DNA from: UBA8437 sp963582065
GTDB lineage: Bacteria; Planctomycetota; Planctomycetia; Planctomycetales; Planctomycetaceae
Direction: 5' to 3'
Assembly: GCA_963582065.1 (NCBI GenBank)
Contig: CAUZRQ010000013.1
Span: 13,746-77,745 of the forward strand
DNA length: 64,000 nucleotides
Both the position numbers and the translations under genes were made by a program. Positions 50,787 to 59,998 of the stretch are shown one piece after another (position 1 is the first letter of the stretch; each line of letters begins with the position of its first letter). The notes under the pieces are model-generated. The model ran no database searches. It was not told the origin of the DNA and saw only the letters and a program-made list of their open reading frames with translations.

Positions 50787-53734
50787 TCGTCCACTCCACT
50801 CTGCGTCGTCAAACGCGTCTCTTCCGGTTTGTTCGGGAGTTGTCGTTCACTGTCGGGGTCCCGCACGGCCGAGGGCAACCCGGGGGCCCCGAGCCGTTGC
50901 AGTCGGTAGAAGACCGGTTCTTCGGCCGCGGCGTTGGCCGCCGGGTAACGGGCCTTGGCCCGGCCGACCGCCTGGTCGCGTGCGTTGTCGTCGGGCTTGA
51001 ACTTCGCATGCAGGTCGGTGTGGTGCTGGGCCTTCGGGTTGTCGCCCAGTTCCCGGTAAAGCTGCTGCAGGTTGTAGTGTGCGGTGACGTTTTCGGAATC
51101 GACCGCCAGTGCCCGGTGGAACGTCTCGACCGCCTTCTTGAGAAACGCCTTTCTCTGGTCCGCCAAGCCGGGTGTCCTCAACTGGCGGGCCCGGTCGAAA
51201 TAGGTCTGGCCCAGCAGGTTGACCACGCGGTAGTCCCTGCTGAAGTCGAATCCGCGCCGTGCCATCTCGGGTGTCCGATCCTCGATCACGCTGCGGAAGT
51301 TCTTCTCGGCCTTCTCCAACTGGTTGAGGTCGCGGGCCACGAGTCCCGAGAGCCAGGCGATGGTCCAGGCCGGTGGAGCCGGGTCGGTGTGCCTCGAGGC
51401 TCGGGCGAGTGCCTCGGCCGCTTCGTTCAATCGTCCCTCCCGGAACAGCACGCGGGCCAGGTTCAGCGGACCGTCGAATCGACCCAGCGTCTCGACTTCG
51501 GCAAACGCCGCTCCCGACTGACGCAGTTCGCTCTTGCCTTTCAGGAACAGCCCGATGCCGTAGTCGTTCCATCGGATCCAGGTCTTCACCGGCGACGGGT
51601 CGTTGGTCACCTTGGTGTCGTCTTCTTCGACCGGGAAGGTGATCCGGTCGACGGCCAGCACGGTGACCGGCAACCGGTTGGGCAGTTGGCCGGTGCCGAC
51701 ATCGAGTCCACGAATGTCGCGGTCGCCGGGCTTGTGGCTGCGGGCGATGAAGTCGGTGTACTGCTTGTCGAACTTGCGGTAGTTGAGCTTGATCTCGACG
51801 GTGATCGGTCCGTCCAGCTGTTCGGGGAGTTCGAGCTGGTAGTGGACGACCTGCCCGGCCCCGGGCGGGATCTGGTGGTTGTAGAGCGGAGTGAAGATAT
51901 CCTGCGGATTGCGACGGTCGATCCGTCGTCCGTTCACGTCCAGCAGAAAGACGTTGACGAAGTGCGACCAGGGATCGACCTCGCGATCGGCGTCGAACTT
52001 GCCGCTGGCTCCGATCACCCGGTCGCCGGAGCTGACGGTCACCTCGAGCCAGACCTCGTTCGAATCGACGGTGCCCTGGGTGAACAGGTGCCCCAGCTTG
52101 ACGGTGCGGATGACCGCGTCGAGCAGGTAGCTGGTTCCGGCCTTCAGTGTCGGAACGCCGGGCCGCAACGGAGCGTGCAGTTGGCCCGAAAGGGCTCCGC
52201 CGTCGCGGATCCCGAACAGGTCGACCCGCATCGTGCCGGCCAGGAATTCCTGTTGAGTGGCGATCACCTCGGGACGGTTGCGGAACCAGGCGATCCCGGT
52301 ATTGGCACCGGGGAACAGGTGGTTGTGGACCTGCAGTTGACCGCTGTCATCGAACGGCTGAGCCCCGAAGTCGTTCGAGGCGACCAGGGGCATGTGACAG
52401 CGGTTGCAGTTGGTCTCGGCCTTCGGCGGATAGTAGAAGCTGGACGCTCCGTGGCCCAGTCCCGACAGCAGAAACGCGTCGTAGTGGTTTTGTCCACGGA
52501 TGAAGTGTTTCTGGTAGCTGTTGCCGTCGATCTGCTTGAACTTGTTCAGCGCCAGCGGCAGGTGCACCTTGTGGCAGACGCTGCAGAACTCGGTCGTCTT
52601 GTGGTGTGGCTTGAGGAATGTCTTCTTGTGGAAATCGGGCTTGGCCTTGACCAGCTGGTTGTTGATCCACTGCAGCACGGGGTTGTCGCTGTAGGCGAAG
52701 GGGTAGTGCAGCGGTTCCTCGATGGTGTAGTCGGAGTTGCCCCGGTTGCTGTTGATGTGCGTGATCGCGTGGCAGACGGTGCAGGTGACACCGGCGTGCG
52801 CGGTGGGGTCGTTGACGTCGTCGTAGTCCTTCTGGTCGAAGGCCCCGCTGAAGAACGGCACGGGGTCGTGGCACCCGGCACACCACCGGGAGGCACGGAC
52901 GTTGCCGTCGTGTTCGAACGAGACCTTTCGTGTCTCGCGGACACTGGGCAGGTAGGCGGCGTTGTTGAACGAGCTGAAACGGTGGACGCTGTCGGACCAG
53001 GCGGCATGCGTGTCGGGGTGACACCTCTTGCAGTAGCTGTCCATCATCAGGGCTTCGCGGGGGATGAACTTGCCGCTGGTGGTCCGCGCCAGCGAAGGTT
53101 CGAAATACTGGACTCCCTCGTCGGAGCCCACGACGTTCCACTGCCTGGGATCCTGGGAGTGCATCGCGACCATGACGACGATGGCGATCGCCGAGACGGC
53201 GGCGAATCGCCCGCCGATGTGCCACTTGATCCGCGGGCCTGCCAGGCGGTGCAGCCAGTACAGCCACCCGGCGACCAGCGGCAATGCCACGTGCAGCCAG
53301 TAGACGACGTTGCGGCCGAGGGGGTGCTTGAGATCGATGACGTTCTCGACCCGCACCAGGGCGAAGCCGGTCACCAGCACGGCGATCGACACGGTGAACA
53401 GGACGTAGCCGACCCGGACCGCTCGCCGGTTGCTGCGGTTGTGGGCGTTGCGGATGTGCAGGCCGCCGAAGACGATCAACGGCAGAACGAGCACCAGACC
53501 GACCACGATGTGGCCCAGCAGCATCAGGAAGTAGAAGTGTGTCTGGTAGACCTCGCCGGTGACCCACTGCATGCCGGTGATCGCCGAGAGGTAGGCGGCG
53601 TTGGCCGAGAGCAGCGCGACCAGGATGAAGACGATCCACAGGAGTTTCCTGAGGCCCGGCGTGACCGCGCGGACGTAGAGCTTCTTCGGTGGATCCGGTG
53701 TCGCGGCGGTCGGTTGTTGTTCGTGTTGAGACAT
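50783..53734 (-). CDS. Membrane-bound five-haem cytochrome c with C-terminal TPR region
   Basis: A 983-residue protein. The N-terminal 190 residues hold about five membrane helices (cytochrome b561/NapC-like bundle). Five CxxCH motifs follow: CKRCH (235), CAGCH (285), CTVCH (318), CSVCH (384) and CNRCH (443), in a cytochrome c554-like arrangement. Next is a beta-rich region (about 500-700) and TPR-like repeats at the end (EALARASRHTDPAPPAWTI and VTAHYNLQQLYRELGDNPKA). ATG 53734 is the first Met with a normal leader. It is first in an operon with the UnbV and AhpD-like genes. It probably passes electrons between quinol and periplasmic acceptors. Confidence 0.85.
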   Translation of the reverse strand: MSQHEQQPTAATPDPPKKLYVRAVTPGLRKLLWIVFILVALLSANAAYLSAITGMQWVTGEVYQTHFYFLMLLGHIVVGLVLVLPLIVFGGLHIRNAHNRSNRRAVRVGYVLFTVSIAVLVTGFALVRVENVIDLKHPLGRNVVYWLHVALPLVAGWLYWLHRLAGPRIKWHIGGRFAAVSAIAIVVMVAMHSQDPRQWNVVGSDEGVQYFEPSLARTTSGKFIPREALMMDSYCKRCHPDTHAAWSDSVHRFSSFNNAAYLPSVRETRKVSFEHDGNVRASRWCAGCHDPVPFFSGAFDQKDYDDVNDPTAHAGVTCTVCHAITHINSNRGNSDYTIEEPLHYPFAYSDNPVLQWINNQLVKAKPDFHKKTFLKPHHKTTEFCSVCHKVHLPLALNKFKQIDGNSYQKHFIRGQNHYDAFLLSGLGHGASSFYYPPKAETNCNRCHMPLVASNDFGAQPFDDSGQLQVHNHLFPGANTGIAWFRNRPEVIATQQEFLAGTMRVDLFGIRDGGALSGQLHAPLRPGVPTLKAGTSYLLDAVIRTVKLGHLFTQGTVDSNEVWLEVTVSSGDRVIGASGKFDADREVDPWSHFVNVFLLDVNGRRIDRRNPQDIFTPLYNHQIPPGAGQVVHYQLELPEQLDGPITVEIKLNYRKFDKQYTDFIARSHKPGDRDIRGLDVGTGQLPNRLPVTVLAVDRITFPVEEDDTKVTNDPSPVKTWIRWNDYGIGLFLKGKSELRQSGAAFAEVETLGRFDGPLNLARVLFREGRLNEAAEALARASRHTDPAPPAWTIAWLSGLVARDLNQLEKAEKNFRSVIEDRTPEMARRGFDFSRDYRVVNLLGQTYFDRARQLRTPGLADQRKAFLKKAVETFHRALAVDSENVTAHYNLQQLYRELGDNPKAQHHTDLHAKFKPDDNARDQAVGRAKARYPAANAAAEEPVFYRLQRLGAPGLPSAVRDPDSERQLPNKPEETRLTTQSGVDE

Positions 53735-53799
53735 CGGGACGAAACCCCCGGGTGAGGATCTGCCGCGGATGCGGACAGCCGGGTACAAAAAGACTGGCT

Positions 53800-53811
53800 G
53801 TTGCCGGCAAC
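53800..53811. promoter_or_regulatory. Palindrome GTTGCCGGCAAC upstream of the cytochrome operon
   Basis: A perfect 12-bp palindrome 66 nt before the cytochrome ATG. It overlaps a weak -35 (TTGCCG, minus strand) that has TGTACC 17 nt downstream. It could be an operator. Confidence 0.3.
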
Positions 53812-53874
53812 GGCGGTCGGAGACCGGCGACCGGTGTCATCGAGACGGACCGGTCGCGTCACATCGAGATCGGA

Positions 53875-54294
53875 TCAGCCGCGTGGCGGTCGTTCGATGC
53901 GGAGTTGGTGACCCGCCTGCCCGCGGTCGTCACCGGAGTCGTCAAGGCGGACCGCGGCACTGGACGAACCGTCCACGGCGGTCCTGCCGACATCGGAGAC
54001 CTCGTCGTTGTGCGAGGTCGGTGCCGGCGCCGAGGGCACCGGTATCGGCGGCGGCGGGTTGTCACAACGGCCGTGTTGACAGGGGGATTCGGCCGGAGTG
54101 TCAGACGGCACGGTGTCGCCGGATTCGATCGGTGCCGTCACGGCCCCGGTCGATTTGCTGTGCAGGTAGTCCCCGCAACTCGCCTCGGCCTCGGAGACCA
54201 GCCGACCACCCAGCATCAGCCCGGCGACCGCGGCCAGGATACCAAGACGCGGCAGTGCCGATCGAACGGTGGTTTGGTGCCGGGGAGCGGGCAT
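53875..54294 (-). CDS. Small secreted hypothetical protein
   Basis: A 139-residue protein. A signal peptide (LGILAAVAGLMLGG then EAEAS) is followed by CGDYLHSK and CQHGRCDNPPPPIPVPSAPAP, a Cys-and-Pro-rich pattern that recurs in small secreted planctomycete proteins, and a polar tail. The ATG at 54294 begins the signal peptide; an upstream frame is part of the leader. A strong promoter lies at 54393-54364. Function unknown. Confidence 0.65.
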   Translation of the reverse strand: MPAPRHQTTVRSALPRLGILAAVAGLMLGGRLVSEAEASCGDYLHSKSTGAVTAPIESGDTVPSDTPAESPCQHGRCDNPPPPIPVPSAPAPTSHNDEVSDVGRTAVDGSSSAAVRLDDSGDDRGQAGHQLRIERPPRG

Positions 54295-54363
54295 CGGAGA
54301 GACCTGGGAGCTGGTTTCCTGTTCCACGCGGTCGGGCCGCGGTCGGTTGAACGTGTCAGTTCG

Positions 54364-54393
54364 AGTATAGGACCGGTTTTCGACCGTCGTCAA
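54364..54393 (-). promoter_or_regulatory. Sigma70-type promoter of the 53875-54294 gene
   Basis: TTGACG (54393-54388), 18 nt, TATACT (54369-54364) on the minus strand; the -10 matches the consensus at five of six bases. The leader would be about 63 nt. Confidence 0.6.
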
Positions 54394-54510
54394 CATGTTG
54401 CTGGAGTCCGGTACGTCTCGACCGACGGAAGTGACGATTGGGCAAACCAGTCAAGCAACGCATCGGTGGAGTCCGGCCCGGGTCGGTTGCGGCGGCCTGC
54501 CGAGCACGCC

Positions 54511-55371
54511 CTATTTGCCAAGCTTGACGGGTGTGAGCTTGGCGTCGGGGGAGATACTGAAGAGCTGCTTCGCCCTCGAGTCGACCACCAGCAGGCTGGT
54601 GCCCTGCCAGTCGAGTCCGACAGGGTTGTCGAGCGGCTTGCCGCTGACCCACTTGGTCACCTTGCCGTCGGCGGCCACCTTCCAGATGCAGTCGGCGTAA
54701 CCGTCGCTGACGTAGGCGGTGCCGTCGGCAGCGACCGCGACGTCGTTGGGATAGATGAAGATCCGATCTCTGACGACCGGAGAGATCTTGCCGTCGGCAG
54801 CGATCTTGACCAGCTGGTTCCTGGGCCCCCCCGAGACGACCCACAACTGGCCGTTCTTGTCGAAGGTCATTCCCCTGGGGGCCGGCAGCACGGCGAATTC
54901 CTTGGGGTCGCCGCCGGTGGCCGGTACGGTCCAGATCCTCTGCAACTCCAGGTCACTGACGAAGATGGTCCCCTTGGCGTTGACGGCGATGCCCATGGCG
55001 ATGCCGATGCCGCCGTTGGTCAGGGGGGTGGACTTGCCATCGGCGGAGAACCGGTAGACCTCGCGGGTTCCCGAATCTCCCACCAGCAACCCGCCTTTGC
55101 CGTCAGCGGCGATGCAGCGGACAGCGTTGAGCGGAGTACGAAACTTCTTGCTGGCCTGGAAGAACACCTCCAGCTTGCCGTCCGCCCCGGCCTTCCACAG
55201 TCCCGGCAGCTTGCGGTCGACTACGTACAGCGTCTTGGCATCGGCGGTGACGGAGACGTCCAGCGGGTAGACCGGCTGCCTGGGGGCGGCGGCGTCCTGG
55301 GCCACGCTCACCGCCATGGCTGTCAGCACGATCGCGGTGGCCAGGGGCGTCAGGCGACGGCTCTGTTTCAT
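54511..55371 (-). CDS. Exported NHL/SMP-30-like beta-propeller protein
   Basis: A 286-residue protein. A signal peptide (ATAIVLTAMAVSVAQ) is followed by about six beta-propeller blades of the type ADGKGGLLVGDSGTREVYRFSADGK, NAKGTIFVSDLELQRIW and DKNGQLWVVSGG, resembling NHL, Vgb and SMP-30 domains. No gluconolactonase metal site is obvious. The ATG at 55371 is preferred to GTG 55380. A TAGACT hexamer at 55434-55429 may be its -10. Probably a periplasmic or surface binding protein. Confidence 0.8.
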   Translation of the reverse strand: MKQSRRLTPLATAIVLTAMAVSVAQDAAAPRQPVYPLDVSVTADAKTLYVVDRKLPGLWKAGADGKLEVFFQASKKFRTPLNAVRCIAADGKGGLLVGDSGTREVYRFSADGKSTPLTNGGIGIAMGIAVNAKGTIFVSDLELQRIWTVPATGGDPKEFAVLPAPRGMTFDKNGQLWVVSGGPRNQLVKIAADGKISPVVRDRIFIYPNDVAVAADGTAYVSDGYADCIWKVAADGKVTKWVSGKPLDNPVGLDWQGTSLLVVDSRAKQLFSISPDAKLTPVKLGK

Positions 55372-55467
55372 GGTGGGCACAATGTCGAAGGGTCGGGTTG
55401 GTCAGCAGGCATCGACGTCGACCGGTCCAGTCTAGCCTGCCGGTCGGCCTTGTGACCATTCCCCATT

Positions 55468-58400
55468 CTAGTCCTCTGCGACGATTTCGACCCCGTTGAG
55501 AATCGGCGTGCCGGTGCGGGCCACCAGGTCGATGGTCAGCTCGGTCACGGCGGCGACCTTCTTGAACTCCCGTACCACCGCCTTGTGGCGGGTGCCGGTG
55601 GTGGCCATCACGTCGAATTGTTCGAGAACCGACTTGCCGCCCAGGCGGACATCGAAGACCCGCTGCCCGGGTTTCAGGTCGTCGGGTTCACAGAAGTGCA
55701 GCCGCACGGTGTAGGACCGCGGGGTCTTGGCCGTCTTGTCGAGCCGGATGGTCAACGTCTGCAGGCCGGTGACCCCCGACGAGGCGACCCAGCCGTGGTC
55801 CTTGGCGGTCACCAAGGACGTGTGCTGGCGGAAGGTGCGGGGCTTGCCCTTGGCGGTGATGCGGACATCCGGCGATGAACCGCCGACGCTGGGGTAGTCG
55901 AGCCACAGTGTTCCGTCGTTGGCCATTCGATCGCCGGGGGCACCGAGGTTGATGCCCAGCCTCTTGACCGTCGAATCGGACGGCTTCAGCGCACTGTAAC
56001 TCCACATCTCGGCCCGGGGCACGTGGGTGAAGGCCAGGGAGGTGAACAGCGAGTATCCGCAGACGCAGCCGTGGGCGAAGTTGGGAGCGTTGAGCACCCC
56101 GTTGGCCGGGATCAGGCTGTTGCGGCAACCCGAGCGGAATCCCTGCAGCCGGGCGGTGTTGCCGGTCTCGACATCGGTGAACCCCGCCGAGGCGGCCCGG
56201 AAGGTCAACAGGTGCGGGCTGGCGATCGCGTAGTTGCAGTGGTGTCCGCTCTTGGTGAACTCCCAGGGCACTTCTTTTCCGGTGATTGGATCACGTCGCA
56301 TGATCGGCTCGCCGGTCAGGATGTTGTACGCCTTGCCAGGACCCCGCTGGTCGATCACGCGGTTCCCCGACACGATCACCCGATCCCAGTAACTCTCGGG
56401 ATGGCCCAGGAATCCCTTCCCCTCGCTGTACTTTTTCCACAGCGGCTCTCCGTCTCTGCCGCGGTAGGCGACCATGCCCTTCTTGTTCGAGGCCATCAAC
56501 ACGTCGTGGTCCTTCGAGTAGTTCATCCAGGTCACGACCAGGTCGGTGGTGTACTTCCACTTCAGCTTGCCGGTCTTGAGATCGAGTGCCTTGAGGTAGC
56601 GGATCGGATCGGACTTGGGGACCAGCCCCCTGCGAGCCCAGTCCTTGAAGAGCCCTTCGAGGATGCCGTCGAGGCAGTAAAGCGTGTTGTCGCTGACGGC
56701 CACCAGCGGGATGGTCATCTCGGCGGTGTGTTTCCAGATCAGCTTGCCGGTCTGGCGGTTCAGTACCTGCAGTTCGCTGGGCACCCGGCCCCGCTTTCCC
56801 TGCACCCGGTGGACGGTGCCGATCAGCAGGTCCCCCTGGACACGGATGCGGCCCCAGGTGTCGCCCTTCTTCGACGGAGCGAAGACCGCCAGTTGCTTGC
56901 CGCTGGCGGGATCGATTTTCAGGATGCGACCCTTGTGGACCAGGTAGATGCCGTCGCGGACGGCCAGGAAGTGGAACCCGGCCAGCGACTTTTCGAAGTC
57001 GTTGCCGCGCCGGCCGGCCCGGTAGTTCTCGTCATCGACCAGGGGCGTCTGCCAGAGGATGCGGCCGGTGTAGACGTCCACGGCCGACAGCTTGCCGGGA
57101 CCCTGCAGGAACATGCGGCCGTCGATCACGGCCATGCTCGGGCCCCAGAAGTGACGGTTGTAGAACAGGCTGCCGTCGGAGGCAGGGCCGCCGAACCACA
57201 GCACGCCCAGGGGCGCGCGGACCAGCTGGTCCTGTGACATCAGTGAGTTGGAGGGGTCGCCGTACTCGTGTGTCCAGTCGGCGGCTCCCGGCAGGGCGCC
57301 CTCGCGACGAACCACCGCCAGCCCATCGGTGACGCTGGTCCGGGCGCCGGGCAGTTTCAGCCCGGTCACCTGCTTGATGAATGCCGCGGATCCCTCGCCG
57401 GGAATCGACAGTGCCGCGGTGCCCCCGTAGGGCCTCAGGCAGCCGAAGATCAACTGGGCCAGCTTCGGACCGTTGTCGGGTCCGCCGGCCCATTCCAGCG
57501 ATTCGCTGGTGATCACGTTGGCGATGTAGGGGGGCAGGCCGCAGGTCAGCGGGTCGGCGGCCAGGGCCGCGACGCGATGACCGTAGAGTCCGTGCCGGTC
57601 GAGTCGACGACGGAGCGCATCGATGCGGGCCGGATCCGGGTCGACGCAGATCAGCCGCAGGTGGCTCTGCCGCGCCAGGGCTTCGACCAGCGATCCGTCG
57701 CCGATGCCCAGCACCAGGCCGAAGCCCGAGTCGGAACCGGCCGTCTTGAGGATGCTGGCGGCGCGGGGCGAGGCGGGTGGCTTGGAGTCGGCCACCGATT
57801 CGCTCACGTCGCCGGGCCCCTTCTCGGCTGCGAAGCACAGCAGGCGGCCGTCACGGGTGGTCACGAACAGCCGTCCGTCGGCGGCGATCTGTGAACCGGG
57901 CGTGCCGGTGATCGTCGTCTTCCAGGTCACCCGGCCCGGCTTGCCGGCGGCGGGAGGGTCGACGGCGAACAGCAGAGAGCCCTGGTGTCCGTAGAGTCGT
58001 TTGCCGGCCTTGAGGTCGATGGCCAGCGGGTTGGCTGCCAGGAACTTCTTGTAGGCAACTCCGGCGGGGACCTTCTGCACACTGGCGTTGGCCAGCGTCC
58101 ACAGCTTGGTCAGCACCGTGCTGGTGACGTTGCGGCCGCGGCGGTCCTTGCTGGTCACCTTCTTGGGGTTCTCGAGGTCGTAGGCCACCACCTTCCCGGC
58201 TTCCGCGACGAAGGCCCGGGTTGGAGTGGTGACCGGCTTGTGGTTGCGGGTGCCCAGCGTGGTCTTGGTCGTGGTGTCGTAGGCGATTGAGCCGTGGAAC
58301 AGCCAGCGGCCCTGGGCGACCACGTGGTAGTTGGTCGTGTTGGACGTGCTGTAGGAGTGAGAGACGAACTGGTTGGTTTCAAGGTCCAGGCAGGCGGCCA

Positions 58401-59136
58401 CGGCGCGGCCGCAGGGGATGTAGAGTTTTCTCGACGAGAGCGCGAGGTAGCCCTGGGGAGTGATATCGTTGAGCGTACGGACGGCGTGCTGTGGCCCGAT
58501 GGCTGCGGGACCGGAGAGTTCGGCCGGCTGGCCGGTGGTCACGTCGATGGCGCACAGGAATGCCCCTTCGAACGGCCAGACACCGGCAGTGAAGCGGACG
58601 AGGTTTCCATCGAGCACCGGCCCGCCACGGACCGGCCAGACCGAGATCAGGCGGTCGTTGCCCAGCACCTTGCGGCTGGCCGGAGCCGCCCGGTAGGTCC
58701 ACAGGGACTTGCCGGTCGCGGCCTCGACCGCGTAGACGCAACCGTCGTCGGATCCGAAGACGACGCGTCCGTCAGCCACCAGTGGAGCGAACCTCACCGG
58801 GCCGTCGGCGAAGACTCGCCACTTCCGCTTGCCGGTCCGAGTGTCGTAGGCGGTGACGCTGTCGGTTCGAGTCGAGGCGAGGTACAGGGTGCGACCGACG
58901 ACGATCGGTTCGGGGACCAGGTCAAAGCCGATCCGAGGATCCTCGGGCCAGGCCGGCTGCGGCGTGGCCAGTTGCCGGCTCCAGGCGAGGTTCAACGTCG
59001 CCGGAAGGTTCTCGGCGGTGGTTCCCGAGCGTTCCGGGTCGTGCCGCCAGGTCGGCCAGTCGGCAGCCGCCAGGGAGGACGTCATCAGCATCGACAGACA
59101 GGACGACAGCAGGAGGCAACGGGTGATGGCCGACAT
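55468..59136 (-). CDS. Exported PQQ-like beta-propeller with embedded methyltransferase-like domain
   Basis: A 1222-residue protein. A signal peptide (CLLLSSCLSMLMTSSLAAA) is followed by DWPTWRHDPERSGTT and PQQ-type blades (TGKRKWRVFADG, TGKSLWTYRAAP). At about residues 468-610 a Rossmann-like segment is inserted, with GLVLGIGDGSLVEALA (SAM motif I-like) and LICVDPDPARIDALRRRL (acidic motif II). Propeller blades then resume (YTGRILWQTPL, TGKLIWKHTAE), and the C-terminus (about 1090-1222) is a malectin/carbohydrate-binding-like sandwich with RSYTVRLHFCEPDDL. The layout suggests a surface protein; whether the methyltransferase-like part is active is doubtful outside the cytoplasm. Confidence 0.8.
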   Translation of the reverse strand: MSAITRCLLLSSCLSMLMTSSLAAADWPTWRHDPERSGTTAENLPATLNLAWSRQLATPQPAWPEDPRIGFDLVPEPIVVGRTLYLASTRTDSVTAYDTRTGKRKWRVFADGPVRFAPLVADGRVVFGSDDGCVYAVEAATGKSLWTYRAAPASRKVLGNDRLISVWPVRGGPVLDGNLVRFTAGVWPFEGAFLCAIDVTTGQPAELSGPAAIGPQHAVRTLNDITPQGYLALSSRKLYIPCGRAVAACLDLETNQFVSHSYSTSNTTNYHVVAQGRWLFHGSIAYDTTTKTTLGTRNHKPVTTPTRAFVAEAGKVVAYDLENPKKVTSKDRRGRNVTSTVLTKLWTLANASVQKVPAGVAYKKFLAANPLAIDLKAGKRLYGHQGSLLFAVDPPAAGKPGRVTWKTTITGTPGSQIAADGRLFVTTRDGRLLCFAAEKGPGDVSESVADSKPPASPRAASILKTAGSDSGFGLVLGIGDGSLVEALARQSHLRLICVDPDPARIDALRRRLDRHGLYGHRVAALAADPLTCGLPPYIANVITSESLEWAGGPDNGPKLAQLIFGCLRPYGGTAALSIPGEGSAAFIKQVTGLKLPGARTSVTDGLAVVRREGALPGAADWTHEYGDPSNSLMSQDQLVRAPLGVLWFGGPASDGSLFYNRHFWGPSMAVIDGRMFLQGPGKLSAVDVYTGRILWQTPLVDDENYRAGRRGNDFEKSLAGFHFLAVRDGIYLVHKGRILKIDPASGKQLAVFAPSKKGDTWGRIRVQGDLLIGTVHRVQGKRGRVPSELQVLNRQTGKLIWKHTAEMTIPLVAVSDNTLYCLDGILEGLFKDWARRGLVPKSDPIRYLKALDLKTGKLKWKYTTDLVVTWMNYSKDHDVLMASNKKGMVAYRGRDGEPLWKKYSEGKGFLGHPESYWDRVIVSGNRVIDQRGPGKAYNILTGEPIMRRDPITGKEVPWEFTKSGHHCNYAIASPHLLTFRAASAGFTDVETGNTARLQGFRSGCRNSLIPANGVLNAPNFAHGCVCGYSLFTSLAFTHVPRAEMWSYSALKPSDSTVKRLGINLGAPGDRMANDGTLWLDYPSVGGSSPDVRITAKGKPRTFRQHTSLVTAKDHGWVASSGVTGLQTLTIRLDKTAKTPRSYTVRLHFCEPDDLKPGQRVFDVRLGGKSVLEQFDVMATTGTRHKAVVREFKKVAAVTELTIDLVARTGTPILNGVEIVAED

Positions 59137-59205
59137 GGAACCTGTCCTTCTCGAGAAACGATTGTGCCTGCGGGGAGTCATCGGTGACGGTCCCCGTCGC
59201 ATTCA

Positions 59206-59234
59206 ATTGTCAGGTCATCGATCGAGCATGTCAA
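59206..59234 (-). promoter_or_regulatory. Sigma70-type promoter of the propeller-methyltransferase gene
   Basis: TTGACA (59234-59229), 17 nt, GACAAT (59211-59206) on the minus strand. The leader would be about 63 nt. Confidence 0.55.
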
Positions 59235-59494
59235 ACAGGTGGTTCGCTGCTGCAGGCGATCAACCGTTTCGCGGGAGGCCGCGTGGCAACGATGATCGGT
59301 TGACCGTCGGATTCGCTCCACCCGCGGATCGCCGCTGGAGGATGCAGAACCTGGCGTGCGGGCGGTGCCAAAGCCACTCCCTGGCCAAACGCGTTCAACA
59401 GCCACCGGGGCAGTCGAAGCCGAGAACGCCGGCCGGTCATCGGAGACCATCAGCCTCTGGTCAGCGGCCGAAGCCGTGTCCTATCATCGGAGTC
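59235..59494. other. Intergenic region before the CoxII-like gene
   Basis: No gene is seen. A TATCAT hexamer at 59482-59487 is too close (7 nt) to the ATG at 59495 for a normal leader, so a leaderless or other start is possible. Nothing else stands out. Confidence 0.3.
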
Positions 59495-59998
59495 ATGGAT
59501 TGTCACCGCGGCCCCGGGGTTGTTCGGATTGCGTCACTGTTGGCGGCGGTGGTGATCGTCGGTGGCAGCGGTGGCTGCGGGGGTCGGCTTCCGCTGGCGT
59601 GGCCCGAGACGGGGGCGAGTGATGTCTGTCCGGTGGAGGTGACCGGCAGTCGATTCGAGTGGAGCTTCCGGTACCCGGGCCGAGACGGTCGCTTCGGTAC
59701 CGACGACGACCTGGTCAGCAAGAAGCATCTCCACCTGCCCCGCGGCCGCACGGTGGACCTGAAGCTGACCAGCACCGACTACATCTACACGCTGTCGTTG
59801 CCGGAACTGCAACTCGAGGAGATCGCGGTTCCCGAACTGGTGCACACCCTGCGAGTCGATGCCGATCGCGTGGGCAGTTACCAGTTGCTCTCGGATCCGA
59901 TGTGTGCCGTCCGGTTTTCTCATGACGAGGAAATGGGCCGGCTGAAGATCGAGGACGACTCGGCATTCCAGGACTGGTTGGCGACACTGGTCAAATGA
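59495..59998 (+). CDS. CoxII-like cupredoxin lipoprotein with degenerate copper site
   Basis: A 167-residue lipoprotein (lipobox GGSGGC, Cys28). The rest follows the cytochrome c oxidase subunit II periplasmic domain: FEWSFRYPGRDGRFGTDDDL, LHLPRGRTVDLKLTSTDYIYTLSLPEL, EEIAVPEL. Binuclear CuA ligands are mostly lost: the usual His in VIHS is Tyr (YIYT), the first Cys is Ser, and only a Cys, a His and a Met (PMCAVRFSHDEEM) remain with altered spacing. It lacks the two N-terminal helices of real CoxII. It overlaps the beta-helix gene by four bases. Perhaps a mononuclear copper or non-metal protein. Confidence 0.7.
   Translation: MDCHRGPGVVRIASLLAAVVIVGGSGGCGGRLPLAWPETGASDVCPVEVTGSRFEWSFRYPGRDGRFGTDDDLVSKKHLHLPRGRTVDLKLTSTDYIYTLSLPELQLEEIAVPELVHTLRVDADRVGSYQLLSDPMCAVRFSHDEEMGRLKIEDDSAFQDWLATLVK

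Noticed and set aside
50840..53755. 971-residue open frame opposite the five-haem cytochrome
   Set aside because: It mirrors the GC-rich cytochrome gene on the other strand, has no domain features and low-complexity composition (many Val, Asp, Gln). The cytochrome has five haem motifs and is the real gene.
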